A stretch of DNA of 44,150 bases from an uncultured Acidimicrobiales bacterium (GCA_937976305.1 CALJSB010000024.1:1-44150); one strand, 5' to 3'; shown: positions 32,731-44,035, numbered from the stretch's first letter. Notes: generated from the sequence alone by a model not told the origin. Numbers and translations: made by a program.

Positions 32731-33039
32731 TCAGCCTCGCTTGATTCCGGTGATTTCGATGTTGGCGTAGGTCTGGCGGTGGCCGTACCGACGCCGCTGG
32801 TTTGTCTTCGACTTGTAGGTGAAGCCGTCGATCTTCTTGCCTTTGACTTCGTCGACGATCTTGGCCGAGACGGTGACGCCGCTCAGCTGATCGGGCGTCG
32901 ACAACACGTTGTCGCCGTCGACCAAGAGGACGGGACGGAGTTCGATGTTGTCGCCAGGAGTACCGACCCGTTCAACCTGAAGGGTCTGGCCTTCCTCGAC
33001 GCGATATTGCTTGCCACCAGTGGCCACGACTGCGTACAT
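32731..33039 (-). CDS. rplU: 50S ribosomal protein L21
   Basis: 102 residues, normal length. [17 protein letters not shown] at the start and the [18 protein letters not shown] end match L21, which binds 23S rRNA together with L20. Co-transcribed with rpmA. A TAGTCT box lies 9 nt before the ATG, so it may have its own promoter besides read-through from the RNase E/G gene 68 bp upstream. Confidence 0.98.
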   Translation of the reverse strand: MYAVVATGGKQYRVEEGQTLQVERVGTPGDNIELRPVLLVDGDNVLSTPDQLSGVTVSAKIVDEVKGKKIDGFTYKSKTNQRRRYGHRQTYANIEITGIKRG

Positions 33040-33048
33040 AGTGGCACA

Positions 33049-33054
33049 AGACTA
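33049..33054 (-). promoter_or_regulatory. -10 box of rplU
   Basis: TAGTCT on the minus strand 9 nt before the ATG of rplU; no ribosome binding site between. Confidence 0.4.
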
Positions 33055-33107
33055 GCGCCAGCTCTGGTGAATGAGACGCACGTTTGGCGTGCCTGTGCTC
33101 ACAGGCT

Positions 33108-35081
<1,974 letters not shown>

Positions 35082-35096
35082 GGGTGTTTTCCCTTC

Positions 35097-35870
35097 TCAT
35101 GACGCACTCCTCGCGGGCGAGAGCTCACGGACCGCCGATGTGGGGGTCGCGCTCGTCGCGCTCATCTGAAGTGCGGCGGGCGAACCAGGAGCCTCGATGG
35201 GCTCGAACCGGTCGCCGTTGGCTTGTTGAATGAACTGGTGGGTGCGACAGACCTTGCCCTCGGCGAAGTCGGGCGACAGCACACGGACAAATTCCGCGGG
35301 TCGGATCGACGGTGCCAATGTGGCGAGTTCTGTCACGAGCCGCACACCGCTGTCTGTCGGCCCAGAGATGTCGATCTTGACGATCGCAGGGCGGACATCG
35401 ACTGTGGTGGTCTTCCCTTTGCGCACGCGTTCGAGCATGAGCTCTGGCGCATCGAGCGTTGTAGACACTGCAGCTGTCACGTCGGTCGGATCACCAAGTA
35501 CTTCGATGATCCAACGGCAACAGGAGATGGACTCCTGAAGCGACGCCGTGCCGGGCTCGATGTGCTTCGCCGCGCTGACGGCAAGACCGTCGGGCAGCGC
35601 AGCAGTGAGCCGGGCCGGCAGGTCCTCGAGATCGATCGGCGTGACGAAATCGATGTCGAGGAATTCGGCTTCTGATTCATATGCCACCGTCAACGCCAAG
35701 CCGAAGCTGATGCGTGGACGGGGTGAGAATCCTTCGGAGTACGAAACTGGAAGCCTGAGCTTTTTGATGGAACGTTCAATGATTCGGGCCACATCGCGGT
35801 GGCTGACGAAGCGGACTTTGCCTGACTTCGTGAACCGAAGTCGAACGGTGAATCGGGGCGTGGCGTTCAC
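35097..35870 (-). CDS. TIGR03936-type radical-SAM-associated protein (DUF2344)
   Basis: 257 residues. The opening RFTVRLRFTKSGKVRFVSHRDV and the SYSEGFSPRPRISFG segment match the DUF2344/TIGR03936 family. It has no iron-sulfur motif itself. It overlaps the upstream radical SAM gene by 4 nt, and in many Gram-positive genomes the two are neighbours or fused, so they probably act as one system, perhaps in RNA or ribosome modification given the neighbouring RNase E/G gene; that role is inference. Confidence 0.9.
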   Translation of the reverse strand: MNATPRFTVRLRFTKSGKVRFVSHRDVARIIERSIKKLRLPVSYSEGFSPRPRISFGLALTVAYESEAEFLDIDFVTPIDLEDLPARLTAALPDGLAVSAAKHIEPGTASLQESISCCRWIIEVLGDPTDVTAAVSTTLDAPELMLERVRKGKTTTVDVRPAIVKIDISGPTDSGVRLVTELATLAPSIRPAEFVRVLSPDFAEGKVCRTHQFIQQANGDRFEPIEAPGSPAALQMSATSATPTSAVRELSPARSAS

Positions 35871-37861
35871 GTCGTGGAACCCATCGCCGGAGAGGTTGCC
35901 GCTGGTGTTTCAGCGATGGGGGCAACCGGGCGCTTACCCAGTGAAACGGGCACGGCACCTCCGGTCGCGAGATCTTGCCCGGTTCCCTGGCTGCCGCCAG
36001 CCGGCGGGGTAGCCGAGGCGACCACATGCTCGATTCCGTAACCCGTGCAGGCGCCACAGTCGTAGCACGGTGTCCACCGGCAGTCGGGCAATCCGACTTC
36101 GGCGAGAGCATCTTGCCAGTCGTCCCACAAGAAGTCTTTGTGCAGCCCAGCAGAGAGGTGATCCCACGGGAGGGCTTCGTCTTCGGTCCGATGGCGGTAG
36201 GCGAACCACTCGACGTCGAGTCCGTGAGCGCTCATCGCGTCTGTCCAGCGATCGAGCTCGAAATGCTCTGACCACTCTTGGAAGGTGCCACCGTTACGCC
36301 AGACGGTTTCGATGACATCAGCCATGCGCCGATCGCCCCGCGACATGAGCCCCTCGGCCATGGTGGCGGCAGGGTCGTGCCACTTGATCTGCACACCCTT
36401 CATCTTGCGCGTTGCGTCGCGCAGCAGATTGACCTTGCGTTGCAGTTCATCAGCGGTGTTCTGGCCAAACCACTGAAAGGGCGTGAACGGCTTTGGAACA
36501 AATCCACCGACCGACGCCGTCACGCTCGCTCGGCGGTTGTAGGTGCGACCGATTTCGGCACACCGGTTGGCGAGTTCGGCAATGCCAAGGGTGTCTTCGT
36601 CGGTTTCTGACGGCAAACCGATCAAGAAGTAGAGCTTGACTCGCTGCCAGCCCTGCGAAAACGCCGCATCGACGGCTTCGTAGAGATCTTCTTCGCGAAT
36701 CAACTTGTTGATGATTTGGCGCATGCGCCACGTGCCGGCTTCTGGCGCAAAGGTGAGGCCAGAGCGCTTGGCTCGCTGCAGCTGGGCTGCGATCCCGACA
36801 CCGAAGGCGTCAACCCGCAAACTCGGTAGCGACACCGACAGCGGCCCACAGCCAGCGTCCTCGCTGTCGTCCATCAGACCAGTTACAACTGGCTCGATAT
36901 CGCTGAAATCAGCGGTGGAGAGCGAAGTGAGCGACACTTCGTCGTAGCCGGTGCGCTCGATGCCGTTGGCAACCATGGTGCGAACTTGGTCGGCCGGGCG
37001 CTCGCGGACCGGGCGAGTGATCATGCCGGCTTGGCAAAAGCGACACCCGCGAGTGCAGCCGCGGAAGACTTCGACGTTGAGTCGGTCGTGCACCACCTCG
37101 GTGAGCGGCACGAGTTGCTCTTTGGGATAGGGCCACTCAGCGAGGTCAGCAATCGTTCGTTTCTCGACCGAGCGGGGCGCCGCGTCAGACACCGGAGCTG
37201 TGCCCATGAGTGCGCGGCCGTCGTACACGGGGCTGTAGAGGCTTGGTACGTACACGCCTTCGATCGACGCAAGAGCCTCGAGGGTTTCGGCACGCGACGA
37301 GCCAGCCGCTCGAGCGGCGACAAGCACATCGGTGATGTCGCCGACGGCTTCTTCGCCGTCACCAAGCACGACTGCGTCGAGAAATGGCGCAAGCGGCTCA
37401 GGGTTGAACATGCAGTGGCCGCCGGCGACGACCAAGGTGTCGCCGTCGACCCGATCGACGCTGCGAAGCGGAAGTCCGGCGAGATCAATGCAGTTCAGGA
37501 CGTTGGTGTAGGTCAGCTCGGCAGAAACCCCGAACGCCAACACATCGAACTCAGCCGCCGGGGTGTGGTGTTCGACCGAGAAGAACGGGATGTCGTCGGC
37601 CCGCATGATTTCTTCGAGATCGACCCAAGGTGCATACCCGCGATCAGCGCGAGCGTCTTCGCGCTCGTTGATGATCTCGTAGAGGATTTGCAGGCCCTGA
37701 TTGGGCAATCCGATCTCGTACGCGTCTGGATACGTGAAGAGCCAGCTGATGAGTGCCGGGTCGGGAGACTTCGCCTTGGCACCGTCTTCAGAGCCGATAT
37801 AGCGGGCTGGCTTCTGGACAAGCGCCAGCCGAGGCTCGAGGAGAGGCCAAACGGATGTCAC
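35867..37861 (-). CDS. B12-binding-type radical SAM protein (TIGR03960 family)
   Basis: 664 residues. N-terminal ~220 residues resemble a B12-binding-like domain; the radical SAM domain follows with the cluster motif CTRGCRFCQAG (~268-278; CxxxCxxC) and VSLPSLRVDAF. The C-terminal part contains further cysteines near CYDCGAC (~615), which may hold a second cluster. The protein belongs to the TIGR03960 family, whose reaction is unknown. The TIGR03936 gene overlaps its 3' end by 4 nt, and rodA lies 39 bp upstream on the same strand. Confidence 0.92.
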   Translation of the reverse strand: MTSVWPLLEPRLALVQKPARYIGSEDGAKAKSPDPALISWLFTYPDAYEIGLPNQGLQILYEIINEREDARADRGYAPWVDLEEIMRADDIPFFSVEHHTPAAEFDVLAFGVSAELTYTNVLNCIDLAGLPLRSVDRVDGDTLVVAGGHCMFNPEPLAPFLDAVVLGDGEEAVGDITDVLVAARAAGSSRAETLEALASIEGVYVPSLYSPVYDGRALMGTAPVSDAAPRSVEKRTIADLAEWPYPKEQLVPLTEVVHDRLNVEVFRGCTRGCRFCQAGMITRPVRERPADQVRTMVANGIERTGYDEVSLTSLSTADFSDIEPVVTGLMDDSEDAGCGPLSVSLPSLRVDAFGVGIAAQLQRAKRSGLTFAPEAGTWRMRQIINKLIREEDLYEAVDAAFSQGWQRVKLYFLIGLPSETDEDTLGIAELANRCAEIGRTYNRRASVTASVGGFVPKPFTPFQWFGQNTADELQRKVNLLRDATRKMKGVQIKWHDPAATMAEGLMSRGDRRMADVIETVWRNGGTFQEWSEHFELDRWTDAMSAHGLDVEWFAYRHRTEDEALPWDHLSAGLHKDFLWDDWQDALAEVGLPDCRWTPCYDCGACTGYGIEHVVASATPPAGGSQGTGQDLATGGAVPVSLGKRPVAPIAETPAATSPAMGSTT

Positions 37862-37900
37862 TGGATTGAAATCTTATCGTCTCATGGCTTCAACCGAGTG

Positions 37901-39040
37901 CTACTCGACCGGTGTGCCTCGATGGCGGTGAATCGAAACGCTTTGCACCAAACCGATCCCGATCAAGGAGGTGATCAGCGACGAGCCGCCGTAGGACACA
38001 AACGGCAGCGGGATGCCCGTGATCGGCATGAGACGCATCGTCATGCCGACGTTCTGCCAAACCTGGATCAAGAACATGCTGAACACCCCAATACAAATGA
38101 GCGCGCCAAAGCTGTCTCGGGCGAGTTGGGCGACTCGGAAGATGCGCAGAAGGATGAAAGCTTGCAGACCGAGCACAATTGCTCCGCCAATGAAGCCGAG
38201 TTCTTCGGCGATCACGGTGAAGATGAAGTCGGTGCGCTGCTCGGGCACAAAACCGAGCTGGGTCTGAGGGCCTTCGAAGAGCCCATGGCCGGTCAGGCCC
38301 CCCGAGCCAACCGCCGTTTCCGATTGCCGCTGGTTGTACGACTCCTGCACGTTTGCATCAGCGTCGATGAAGCTCGTCAACCGTGCCCGCTGGTAGTCAG
38401 CGAGCGTGTCGCTGCTCAACAGGACAGACACCATGACTGCGCCCGTCGCGATCATCAAGAGAAGCACCCGAGCTGGCACCCCAGCAACAAGCAGGATCCC
38501 GAGCAAGATGAACCCATACACGAGGATCGATCCGGTCTCGTTTTCGAGCAGCACGAGAAACGACACCGCTCCGACTGCTCCGAGGGCGCCAACGATGCGG
38601 TTTGCATCGACCGACCCAGATCGTCCGGTGAAGATGGCGGCAAGCACCACCACCAGCGACAACTTTGCAAACTCAGCTGGCTGTATCGAGAATCCGAACA
38701 CCACGAACCAGCCCTTTGTGCCGCCTCGCTCAGCCCCGATGATCAGAACGAGCACCAGTGCCAACCCGGTGAGGATGTAGACCACGCCGAGGAAGTCTCG
38801 GAAGGCCCGGTAGTCAACAGACGACACAAGCGCCATCAGGCCGAGGCCGATCACGAAGAACATGCCTTGGCGCCAGACGAAGTCGATACCGGCGCCGCTT
38901 CGGGTTGCGGAGTAGATGGCGATGATGCCAATCGGAACGAGAGCAAGCACAAAGCTGATCAGGGACCAATCGACGTTTCGGAGCTTGGCGATTTGTGACT
39001 CACCGCGAACCGATGGGGCTCTTGATTGGAGCGCGACCAT
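37901..39040 (-). CDS. rodA: Rod-shape-determining SEDS glycosyltransferase RodA
   Basis: 379 residues with about ten membrane helices. DYQRARLTSFIDADANVQESYNQ-type loop, SETAVGSGGLTGHGLF, QTQLGFVPEQRTDFIF and AEELGFIGG match RodA/FtsW, including the catalytic-loop acidic residue region. The FTSW-family C-terminus (PFVSYGGSSLITSLIGIG) is intact. RodA polymerises peptidoglycan glycan strands during elongation with PBP2. It overlaps the mrdA stop by 1 bp, supporting co-expression. Confidence 0.95.
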   Translation of the reverse strand: MVALQSRAPSVRGESQIAKLRNVDWSLISFVLALVPIGIIAIYSATRSGAGIDFVWRQGMFFVIGLGLMALVSSVDYRAFRDFLGVVYILTGLALVLVLIIGAERGGTKGWFVVFGFSIQPAEFAKLSLVVVLAAIFTGRSGSVDANRIVGALGAVGAVSFLVLLENETGSILVYGFILLGILLVAGVPARVLLLMIATGAVMVSVLLSSDTLADYQRARLTSFIDADANVQESYNQRQSETAVGSGGLTGHGLFEGPQTQLGFVPEQRTDFIFTVIAEELGFIGGAIVLGLQAFILLRIFRVAQLARDSFGALICIGVFSMFLIQVWQNVGMTMRLMPITGIPLPFVSYGGSSLITSLIGIGLVQSVSIHRHRGTPVE

Positions 39041-41367
39041 TAGGGCTCACCTCCCACTGCGGTGTCTGAGGCGCCGTCGTCCGCTGCTGGCTCGGCGGGA
39101 TCTGGCGCTTCCTGGGTCGCACCGGCCGAGGTCGAGGGTGCTGGCTCCTCGGTGTCGCCTGTCGTTGCCGGTGCCGTCGTGGGTGGGGTGGTCGTGGGTG
39201 GGGGCGTTGTTGGCGGCGGAGTGGATGGGGCCGTCGTTGACGCAGCGTCGGCTGGCTGGGTTGCTTCGGGAACCGTGGAGTCGACCGGATCGACCGTGAC
39301 ACCGCCGTCGGCGGCCGCAGCCGTCGTCGCCGGCGACGTTGCTGGGGTTGCGTCGCTCCCCTCTTGACCTTCGTCGCCGTCCACTCCCCCGTCGGTGTTT
39401 GGCACAGCGGCATTCTCCGGGATCAGCGGTCGTTCGAACTGGAACCGGTCTTCGGTCGCCAAGGGCGCCTCCGGTGTCGGTGTCACGCCAGCAAGGAGTT
39501 CGAAGAAGCGCCGCACGGCTGGCGCTGCGGCGTCACCACCGAAGCCGCTCTCTTCGAGAATCGCCGCCACCGAGTACTTCGGGGAAAGGCCAGGACCAAA
39601 GCCGGCAAAGAGCGAGAAGTCAGCCCTGTTGTTAACTTCGACAGTCCCCGTCTTGCCCGCGATCGGATACGTGTCGAGCGGGAAACCGGTGAAGGCCTCG
39701 GTCGCCGTGCCGGTGGTCGTCACCCGGAACAGCCCGTCGCGAATCGGGGCCAGCGACACCGGATCGAGGGGCTCGTCGGCGGCGACAATCGTGCGCACTT
39801 CGAGCGTTGTTTCACCGCTTTCACCGTCGGTTGCTCGATCGACGAGGCGGGGCTGGTAGCGCGTGCCCCCGGTCGCCAACGTTGCGTACGCGTTTGCCAG
39901 CTGGAGCGGGGTGACCGCAACCTCGCCCTGCCCGATCGACATGATCACGTTGTCGCCTGCGAACCAATCGGTCCCAAACTCTTCGAGACGATTCTCAGGT
40001 GTCGGCACCCGCCCCGCAGCTTCATTCGGGAGAGCGATCCCGGACGCCTCGCCGAATCCGAACAGGCGCGCCGCATCCTGAATCGGTGTTTCGCCAACTT
40101 GGGTTTGGTTCTCCCACGCCTCCGCTCCAACGGCGTAGAAGTAGGTGTCGCTCGATCGTTCAATCGCTTCTCTCAAGTCGACGGGGCCCATGACGGCGCC
40201 GCCTGCATTCTGGAATCGGCAGCCGGCCGTGCACTCGTCGATGTCGTAGATGCCTTCGTCTTCCCAGATCTCCCATTCCGTACGCAGGCCCGTGGTCAGG
40301 GCGGCATAGGCCGTCGCTACCTTCCACGTCGAGCCTGCCGGGTAGGTGCCGCGCGTCGCTCGATCGAACAGCGGGTTGTCCTGCCGATTCTCGAGAAACT
40401 CGAACTGCTCAGCGCTGATGCCGAACACAAAGTCGCTCGGATCGAAGGTCGGGAACGATGCGAGGGCGACAACGGAACCGTCCGTGACGTCGAGGGCGAC
40501 CAGGCTGCCAGCCTCGCCCACGTGGGGCAAGCTGCCTTCGCTCGCCTCACGACGACGAGCGAGCCGCAGCTCATCGGCGAGAATCTGCTCCGCCGCAAAC
40601 TGGAGGTCGATATCGATCGTCAGGTGGATGTCGGCGCCGGGTTGTGATGGCTGCAGAACCTCGGCTGTTCGAATCACACGGTTGAACGCATCGATCTCGA
40701 CTCGTCGAACTTCGGGGACGCCACGCAAGGTTTGCTCGAAGATTTTCTCGACGCCGGCGACGCCGAGCGAGTCACCGGGGAGATAGGTCTTGTTCGGATT
40801 GTCAGCGTTGAGTTCGGTGGCCTGCTCGGTACTGCGAACCGTGCCCGTGTACCCCACGATGTGGGCACCGATGTCGCCGTAGGGATAGGTCCGGACCCAC
40901 CGGCGTTCGACCTGAAAGCCGGGGTAGGCCCGTTCTTGGATCAGAATCCACACCTGCTCGCCAACGTCCTCAGCCACGATGACCGGCTTCAGAGAGCCAT
41001 CTGCGGCGCGGTCGTAGGTAGCGACCAGATCGTCCGTCTTTGTCTTAATCCCAGCAGCGTTCAGCTCGTCGGAGACCTCGGCGAAAATCTCCGATCGCTC
41101 CTCCGCATCGAGATCGCGCAGGCTCGTCCAGTCGAGTGTGACAACCAGCGACTCACGACGGCCCGCCAGAACCCGTCCCTTTGCGTCGAGAATTCGACCT
41201 CGGGGAGCTTCCACGATGATCTCGCGCTCGCGGTTGCTCGAAGCGGTCTGCTCGAACGACGTTGCCGACATGATCTGCAAAAACCAGAGCTTGCCGTAGA
41301 GCGAGCCGAACACAAGCATCGCCACAAAGCCGAGGACCGCAAACCGCCGACGCGGGATCTCGATCAC
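39040..41367 (-). CDS. mrdA: Penicillin-binding protein 2 (elongation transpeptidase)
   Basis: 775 residues: membrane anchor (~10-30), pedestal/dimerisation domain (~45-230) and transpeptidase domain (~255-630). Active-site motifs are STWK (Ser346-Lys349), SSD (405-407) and KTG (572-574). The last ~130 residues form a Pro/Thr/Ala/Asp-rich, low-complexity tail (many PPPTT runs) not found in the core family, which may span the wall or interact with partners. It cross-links peptidoglycan with RodA. The start overlaps mreD by 4 nt. Confidence 0.95.
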   Translation of the reverse strand: MIEIPRRRFAVLGFVAMLVFGSLYGKLWFLQIMSATSFEQTASSNREREIIVEAPRGRILDAKGRVLAGRRESLVVTLDWTSLRDLDAEERSEIFAEVSDELNAAGIKTKTDDLVATYDRAADGSLKPVIVAEDVGEQVWILIQERAYPGFQVERRWVRTYPYGDIGAHIVGYTGTVRSTEQATELNADNPNKTYLPGDSLGVAGVEKIFEQTLRGVPEVRRVEIDAFNRVIRTAEVLQPSQPGADIHLTIDIDLQFAAEQILADELRLARRREASEGSLPHVGEAGSLVALDVTDGSVVALASFPTFDPSDFVFGISAEQFEFLENRQDNPLFDRATRGTYPAGSTWKVATAYAALTTGLRTEWEIWEDEGIYDIDECTAGCRFQNAGGAVMGPVDLREAIERSSDTYFYAVGAEAWENQTQVGETPIQDAARLFGFGEASGIALPNEAAGRVPTPENRLEEFGTDWFAGDNVIMSIGQGEVAVTPLQLANAYATLATGGTRYQPRLVDRATDGESGETTLEVRTIVAADEPLDPVSLAPIRDGLFRVTTTGTATEAFTGFPLDTYPIAGKTGTVEVNNRADFSLFAGFGPGLSPKYSVAAILEESGFGGDAAAPAVRRFFELLAGVTPTPEAPLATEDRFQFERPLIPENAAVPNTDGGVDGDEGQEGSDATPATSPATTAAAADGGVTVDPVDSTVPEATQPADAASTTAPSTPPPTTPPPTTTPPTTAPATTGDTEEPAPSTSAGATQEAPDPAEPAADDGASDTAVGGEP

Positions 41368-41915
41368 GGTGCGACGGTCCGACTTGGGGCATCAGCCGCC
41401 CCACCTCGCTGTGCACCAATGCTGGTGTCGATCATCCATCCCGCAAGGAAGGTCGCCGGATGCACGAGCACGGCGCCAACAATACCGATGACTCCGAGGT
41501 TGATGAGTGTCGCGTTGTTGAAGGGCGGCGGGTCTTGGTTGAAGACCGTTCCCGCAAACCACGAGACGGCAGTGATCGCGATCGCTGCGAGGGCTCCCTG
41601 GACAGTTCGGAACGATGTACCCGGTTGCAGCATGCGGACACGAGCCTCGGCCAGAACCCAGCCAACAAGACCAAACAGCAGCGCATTGAGCCCGAACGGG
41701 GAGAACTGGAAAAGATCGACGGCGAGCCCGATCACAAAACCGAGTAACAGCGCCTCGTCGCTGCGACTCACAAAGCCAATCCCGACCAACAGATACAACG
41801 GCAAATCGAGCCGAACTCGATTAACCAACAGGGTCTGGTCAAACGTCTCGACCTGAGCGATCACAATCGCCACCACCACGATCACGATGTGCAGCCACCG
41901 GAACCGAGTCGTCAC
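41364..41915 (-). CDS. mreD: Rod-shape-determining protein MreD
   Basis: 183 residues, five or six hydrophobic helices, typical of MreD. The LPLYLLVGIGFVSRSDEALLLGFVIGL segment (written here as overlapping short motifs: LPLYLLVGIG, GFVIGLAVDLFQ) matches the family. It is a core membrane part of the elongasome with MreC. It overlaps mreC and mrdA by 4 nt each. Confidence 0.9.
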   Translation of the reverse strand: MTTRFRWLHIVIVVVAIVIAQVETFDQTLLVNRVRLDLPLYLLVGIGFVSRSDEALLLGFVIGLAVDLFQFSPFGLNALLFGLVGWVLAEARVRMLQPGTSFRTVQGALAAIAITAVSWFAGTVFNQDPPPFNNATLINLGVIGIVGAVLVHPATFLAGWMIDTSIGAQRGGAADAPSRTVAP

Positions 41916-42721
41916 GGCGAATCCCCGCCACTGAGGATGACGGTGACGAAGGCCAAGCGATCGAGATCGGCAAACGTCTCGAGCTCGGTTCCGTCGGAGT
42001 CGGTCGCCAGCCGTCCGACTGGGATACCGCCTGGATAGCGGCTGCCATCGAGGCCGCTGGTCTCGAAGCGGGCGAATCGCGACACGACCTCATCGGCACC
42101 CTCCTCGAGATCGACCACCAAGTTCCGGCTGTCACCATTGCCAGCCGCCACGCCGATCACACGGGTTCCCTTCGACACGACACCGACGTTCACCCGCGGA
42201 TCGCTGATGAGCCGAATCTCCGAGCGATTTCCAGTCGTCAGGATGACCACGCCCACAAGACCCTCACCGGTCACCACCGGCATGCCCTCACCGATTCCGT
42301 GCTCGGTCCCACGATCGATCTCGATAATCCGCTCCGCGGAGGTTCGACGGTCTGAACTCACCCGAGCAACAACCGTCGGAAACATCTCGACGAAGTCGAC
42401 TTCGGCCGCCAGCCGTAGCTCGTCGAGCTCGCCTTGCACGTCGGGCAGGCCTGCAACTTCGCCCTCAAGCTCGGCAACCCGCTGTCGCAGCTCGTCGTTT
42501 TCTCTCGCCAGATCGTCGTAGTGCACTGCGCCCTGCCACAGGTCAGCGACAGGGCTCAACGCGACACCAACCACTGACCGGACTGGCTCGGTGATGCTGT
42601 ATGCCCCACTCCGCACCGATTGGAACGGGCCGCTGCCTCGGGCGTCGATCGTCATCATCGCAACTGCGGTGCAGGTGAGAAGCAGCAGAAGGCGGCGGGA
42701 CGAAAACGAGCGATCAGCCAC
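41912..42721 (-). CDS. mreC: Rod-shape-determining protein MreC
   Basis: 269 residues: N-terminal membrane anchor (~8-28), a coiled coil (~70-105, ENDELRQRVAELEGEVAGL) and the two beta-barrel domains of MreC (~115-265; RTSAERIIEIDRGTEHGI, GLVGVV). MreC bridges MreB in the cytoplasm and PBP2 outside. Overlaps mreD by 4 nt and follows mreB after 64 bp. Confidence 0.93.
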   Translation of the reverse strand: MADRSFSSRRLLLLLTCTAVAMMTIDARGSGPFQSVRSGAYSITEPVRSVVGVALSPVADLWQGAVHYDDLARENDELRQRVAELEGEVAGLPDVQGELDELRLAAEVDFVEMFPTVVARVSSDRRTSAERIIEIDRGTEHGIGEGMPVVTGEGLVGVVILTTGNRSEIRLISDPRVNVGVVSKGTRVIGVAAGNGDSRNLVVDLEEGADEVVSRFARFETSGLDGSRYPGGIPVGRLATDSDGTELETFADLDRLAFVTVILSGGDSP

Positions 42722-42785
42722 GATGGTCAGAGGGCCGGGTCCGGAGACAGTTCGACGGCGTGGTCAAGCGCAGCCGACCGGGTCG

Positions 42786-43832
42786 TCAGTCCTGCTGCCC
42801 CGGGTACAGACTCCGGAGCGAGTCGTAGGCCTCGAGGTACTGACCGGATCCGATCGCAACGGCATGCAACGGATTCTTCGCCAATTTGATCGGCATACCG
42901 GTTTCGCTCTCGAGTCGTTCCGGCAGACCGTGCAACAGCGCACCGCCACCAGCGAGGGTGATGCCGTGTTCCATGATGTCGGCTGCCAGCTCCGGCGGCG
43001 TCTTGTCGAGCGTCACTTTCACCGCGTCGACAATCGAACTCACCGGCTCGGCAAGCGCCTCGCGCATTTCTTCGGTGGTGGTGACAATGGTCTTCGGCAA
43101 ACCCGAAACGAGATCTCGGCCTCGAATCTCAGCTTCGAACTCTTCTTGCAAGCGGAAGGCCGACCCAAGCTGAATCTTGATGTCTTCAGCCGTGCGCTCA
43201 CCGAGCGCAAGGCTGTATTCCTTCTTGATGTAGCTGATGATCGACTGGTCGAGCTCATCGCCGCCGATGCGCACCGACTGACTGGCCACGATGCCGCCGA
43301 GCGAGATCACCGCAACCTCGGTCGTACCGCCGCCGATGTCGACGATCATGTTGCCGGTTGGGTCCTGCACCGGCAAACCACAGCCGATGGCGGCCGCCAT
43401 GGGTTCTTCAATGATGATGGCCTGTCGAGCTCCTGCGAACTCAGCGGCATCACGAACGGCACGTTGCTCGACGCCCGTGATGCCAGAAGGAACACAGATC
43501 ACGATGCGAGGTTTTGCCACCCAGCGACCCGGGCTTACCTTCTGGATGAAGTAGCGAAGCATCTCTTCGCAAATGTCGAAGTCGGCGATCACACCGTCTT
43601 TCAGAGGCCGAATTGCCTGGATGTGGCTCGGTGTGCGGCCGATCATTCGCTTTGCTTCGAGCCCAACGGCGAGAGGCCGCGAGCTGTTGACGTTGATCGC
43701 CACCACAGACGGCTCGTTCAAGACGATGCCGTGGCCGCGCACGTACACGAGGGTGTTCGCGGTACCAAGATCTACCGCCATGTCTCTCGCCCCGACCGAG
43801 CCGAGCACACTGGAGATTCGTTTCGCGGCCAC
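42786..43832 (-). CDS. mreB: Rod-shape-determining actin homologue MreB
   Basis: 348 residues, full length. Actin-family ATP-binding motifs: DLGTANTLVYVRG (phosphate 1), IVDIGGGTTEVAVISLGG (phosphate 2) and the adenosine motif GITLAGGGALLHGL. It forms membrane-associated filaments that position RodA-PBP2. GTG start with GAGGAG 5-9 nt upstream. A near-consensus promoter (43871-43899) lies ~40 bp upstream, bracketed by a 10-bp inverted repeat, and this promoter probably drives the whole mre-mrd-rodA cluster. Confidence 0.97.
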   Translation of the reverse strand: MAAKRISSVLGSVGARDMAVDLGTANTLVYVRGHGIVLNEPSVVAINVNSSRPLAVGLEAKRMIGRTPSHIQAIRPLKDGVIADFDICEEMLRYFIQKVSPGRWVAKPRIVICVPSGITGVEQRAVRDAAEFAGARQAIIIEEPMAAAIGCGLPVQDPTGNMIVDIGGGTTEVAVISLGGIVASQSVRIGGDELDQSIISYIKKEYSLALGERTAEDIKIQLGSAFRLQEEFEAEIRGRDLVSGLPKTIVTTTEEMREALAEPVSSIVDAVKVTLDKTPPELAADIMEHGITLAGGGALLHGLPERLESETGMPIKLAKNPLHAVAIGSGQYLEAYDSLRSLYPGQQD

Positions 43833-43846
43833 ACGTACTCCTCGGG

Positions 43847-43912
43847 AAATGCCCCGTTCTCGCCGTATTCACCCTACGAGAGAGCCGGATGACTCACAAG
43901 GGCGGGGCATTT
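43847..43912. promoter_or_regulatory. Inverted repeat bracketing the mreB promoter
   Basis: AAATGCCCCG (43847-43856) and CGGGGCATTT (43903-43912) are a perfect 10-bp inverted repeat with 46 bp between, containing the -35 and -10 boxes. Possible operator pair for looping repression, or a stem formed by read-through transcripts. Confidence 0.5.
43871..43899 (-). promoter_or_regulatory. mreB promoter
   Basis: TTGTGA (43894-43899), 17-bp spacer, TAGGGT (43871-43876), read on the minus strand. Start site expected near 43864, giving a ~30-nt leader that includes the GAGGAG ribosome binding site. Confidence 0.6.
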
Positions 43913-43920
43913 TGACCTAG

Positions 43921-44035
43921 TGAGCTCGTCCCTCGCTCACGGCGGTTATTGCATTGTGAGCCGCTTCGCGGCTCAGCGACTCGCGATCGGCTCTCGCGCT
44001 CACGCTTCGCTCGTCCCTCGCTCCGCGTCACGAAC
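43921..44035. repeat. Dispersed intergenic repeat, copy B
   Basis: Matches copy A (18502-18606) in the same orientation. Shared blocks: AGCTCG, TATTGCATTG (43947-43956), ACTCGCGATCGGCTCTC (43979-43995) and GCTCGTCCCTC. Its central hairpin is GAGCCGC / GCGGCTC (43958-43974), different in sequence from copy A but in the same place. Confidence 0.7.

Noticed and set aside
36986..38998. 670-codon open frame on the plus strand
   Set aside because: It runs antisense across the radical SAM gene and rodA, crosses the intergenic gap, has an unnatural His/Arg/Glu composition and no family motif. High GC commonly creates such mirror frames.
42591..43892. 433-codon plus-strand frame over mreB and mreC
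   Set aside because: Antisense to MreB with intact actin motifs; no ribosome binding site or domain.
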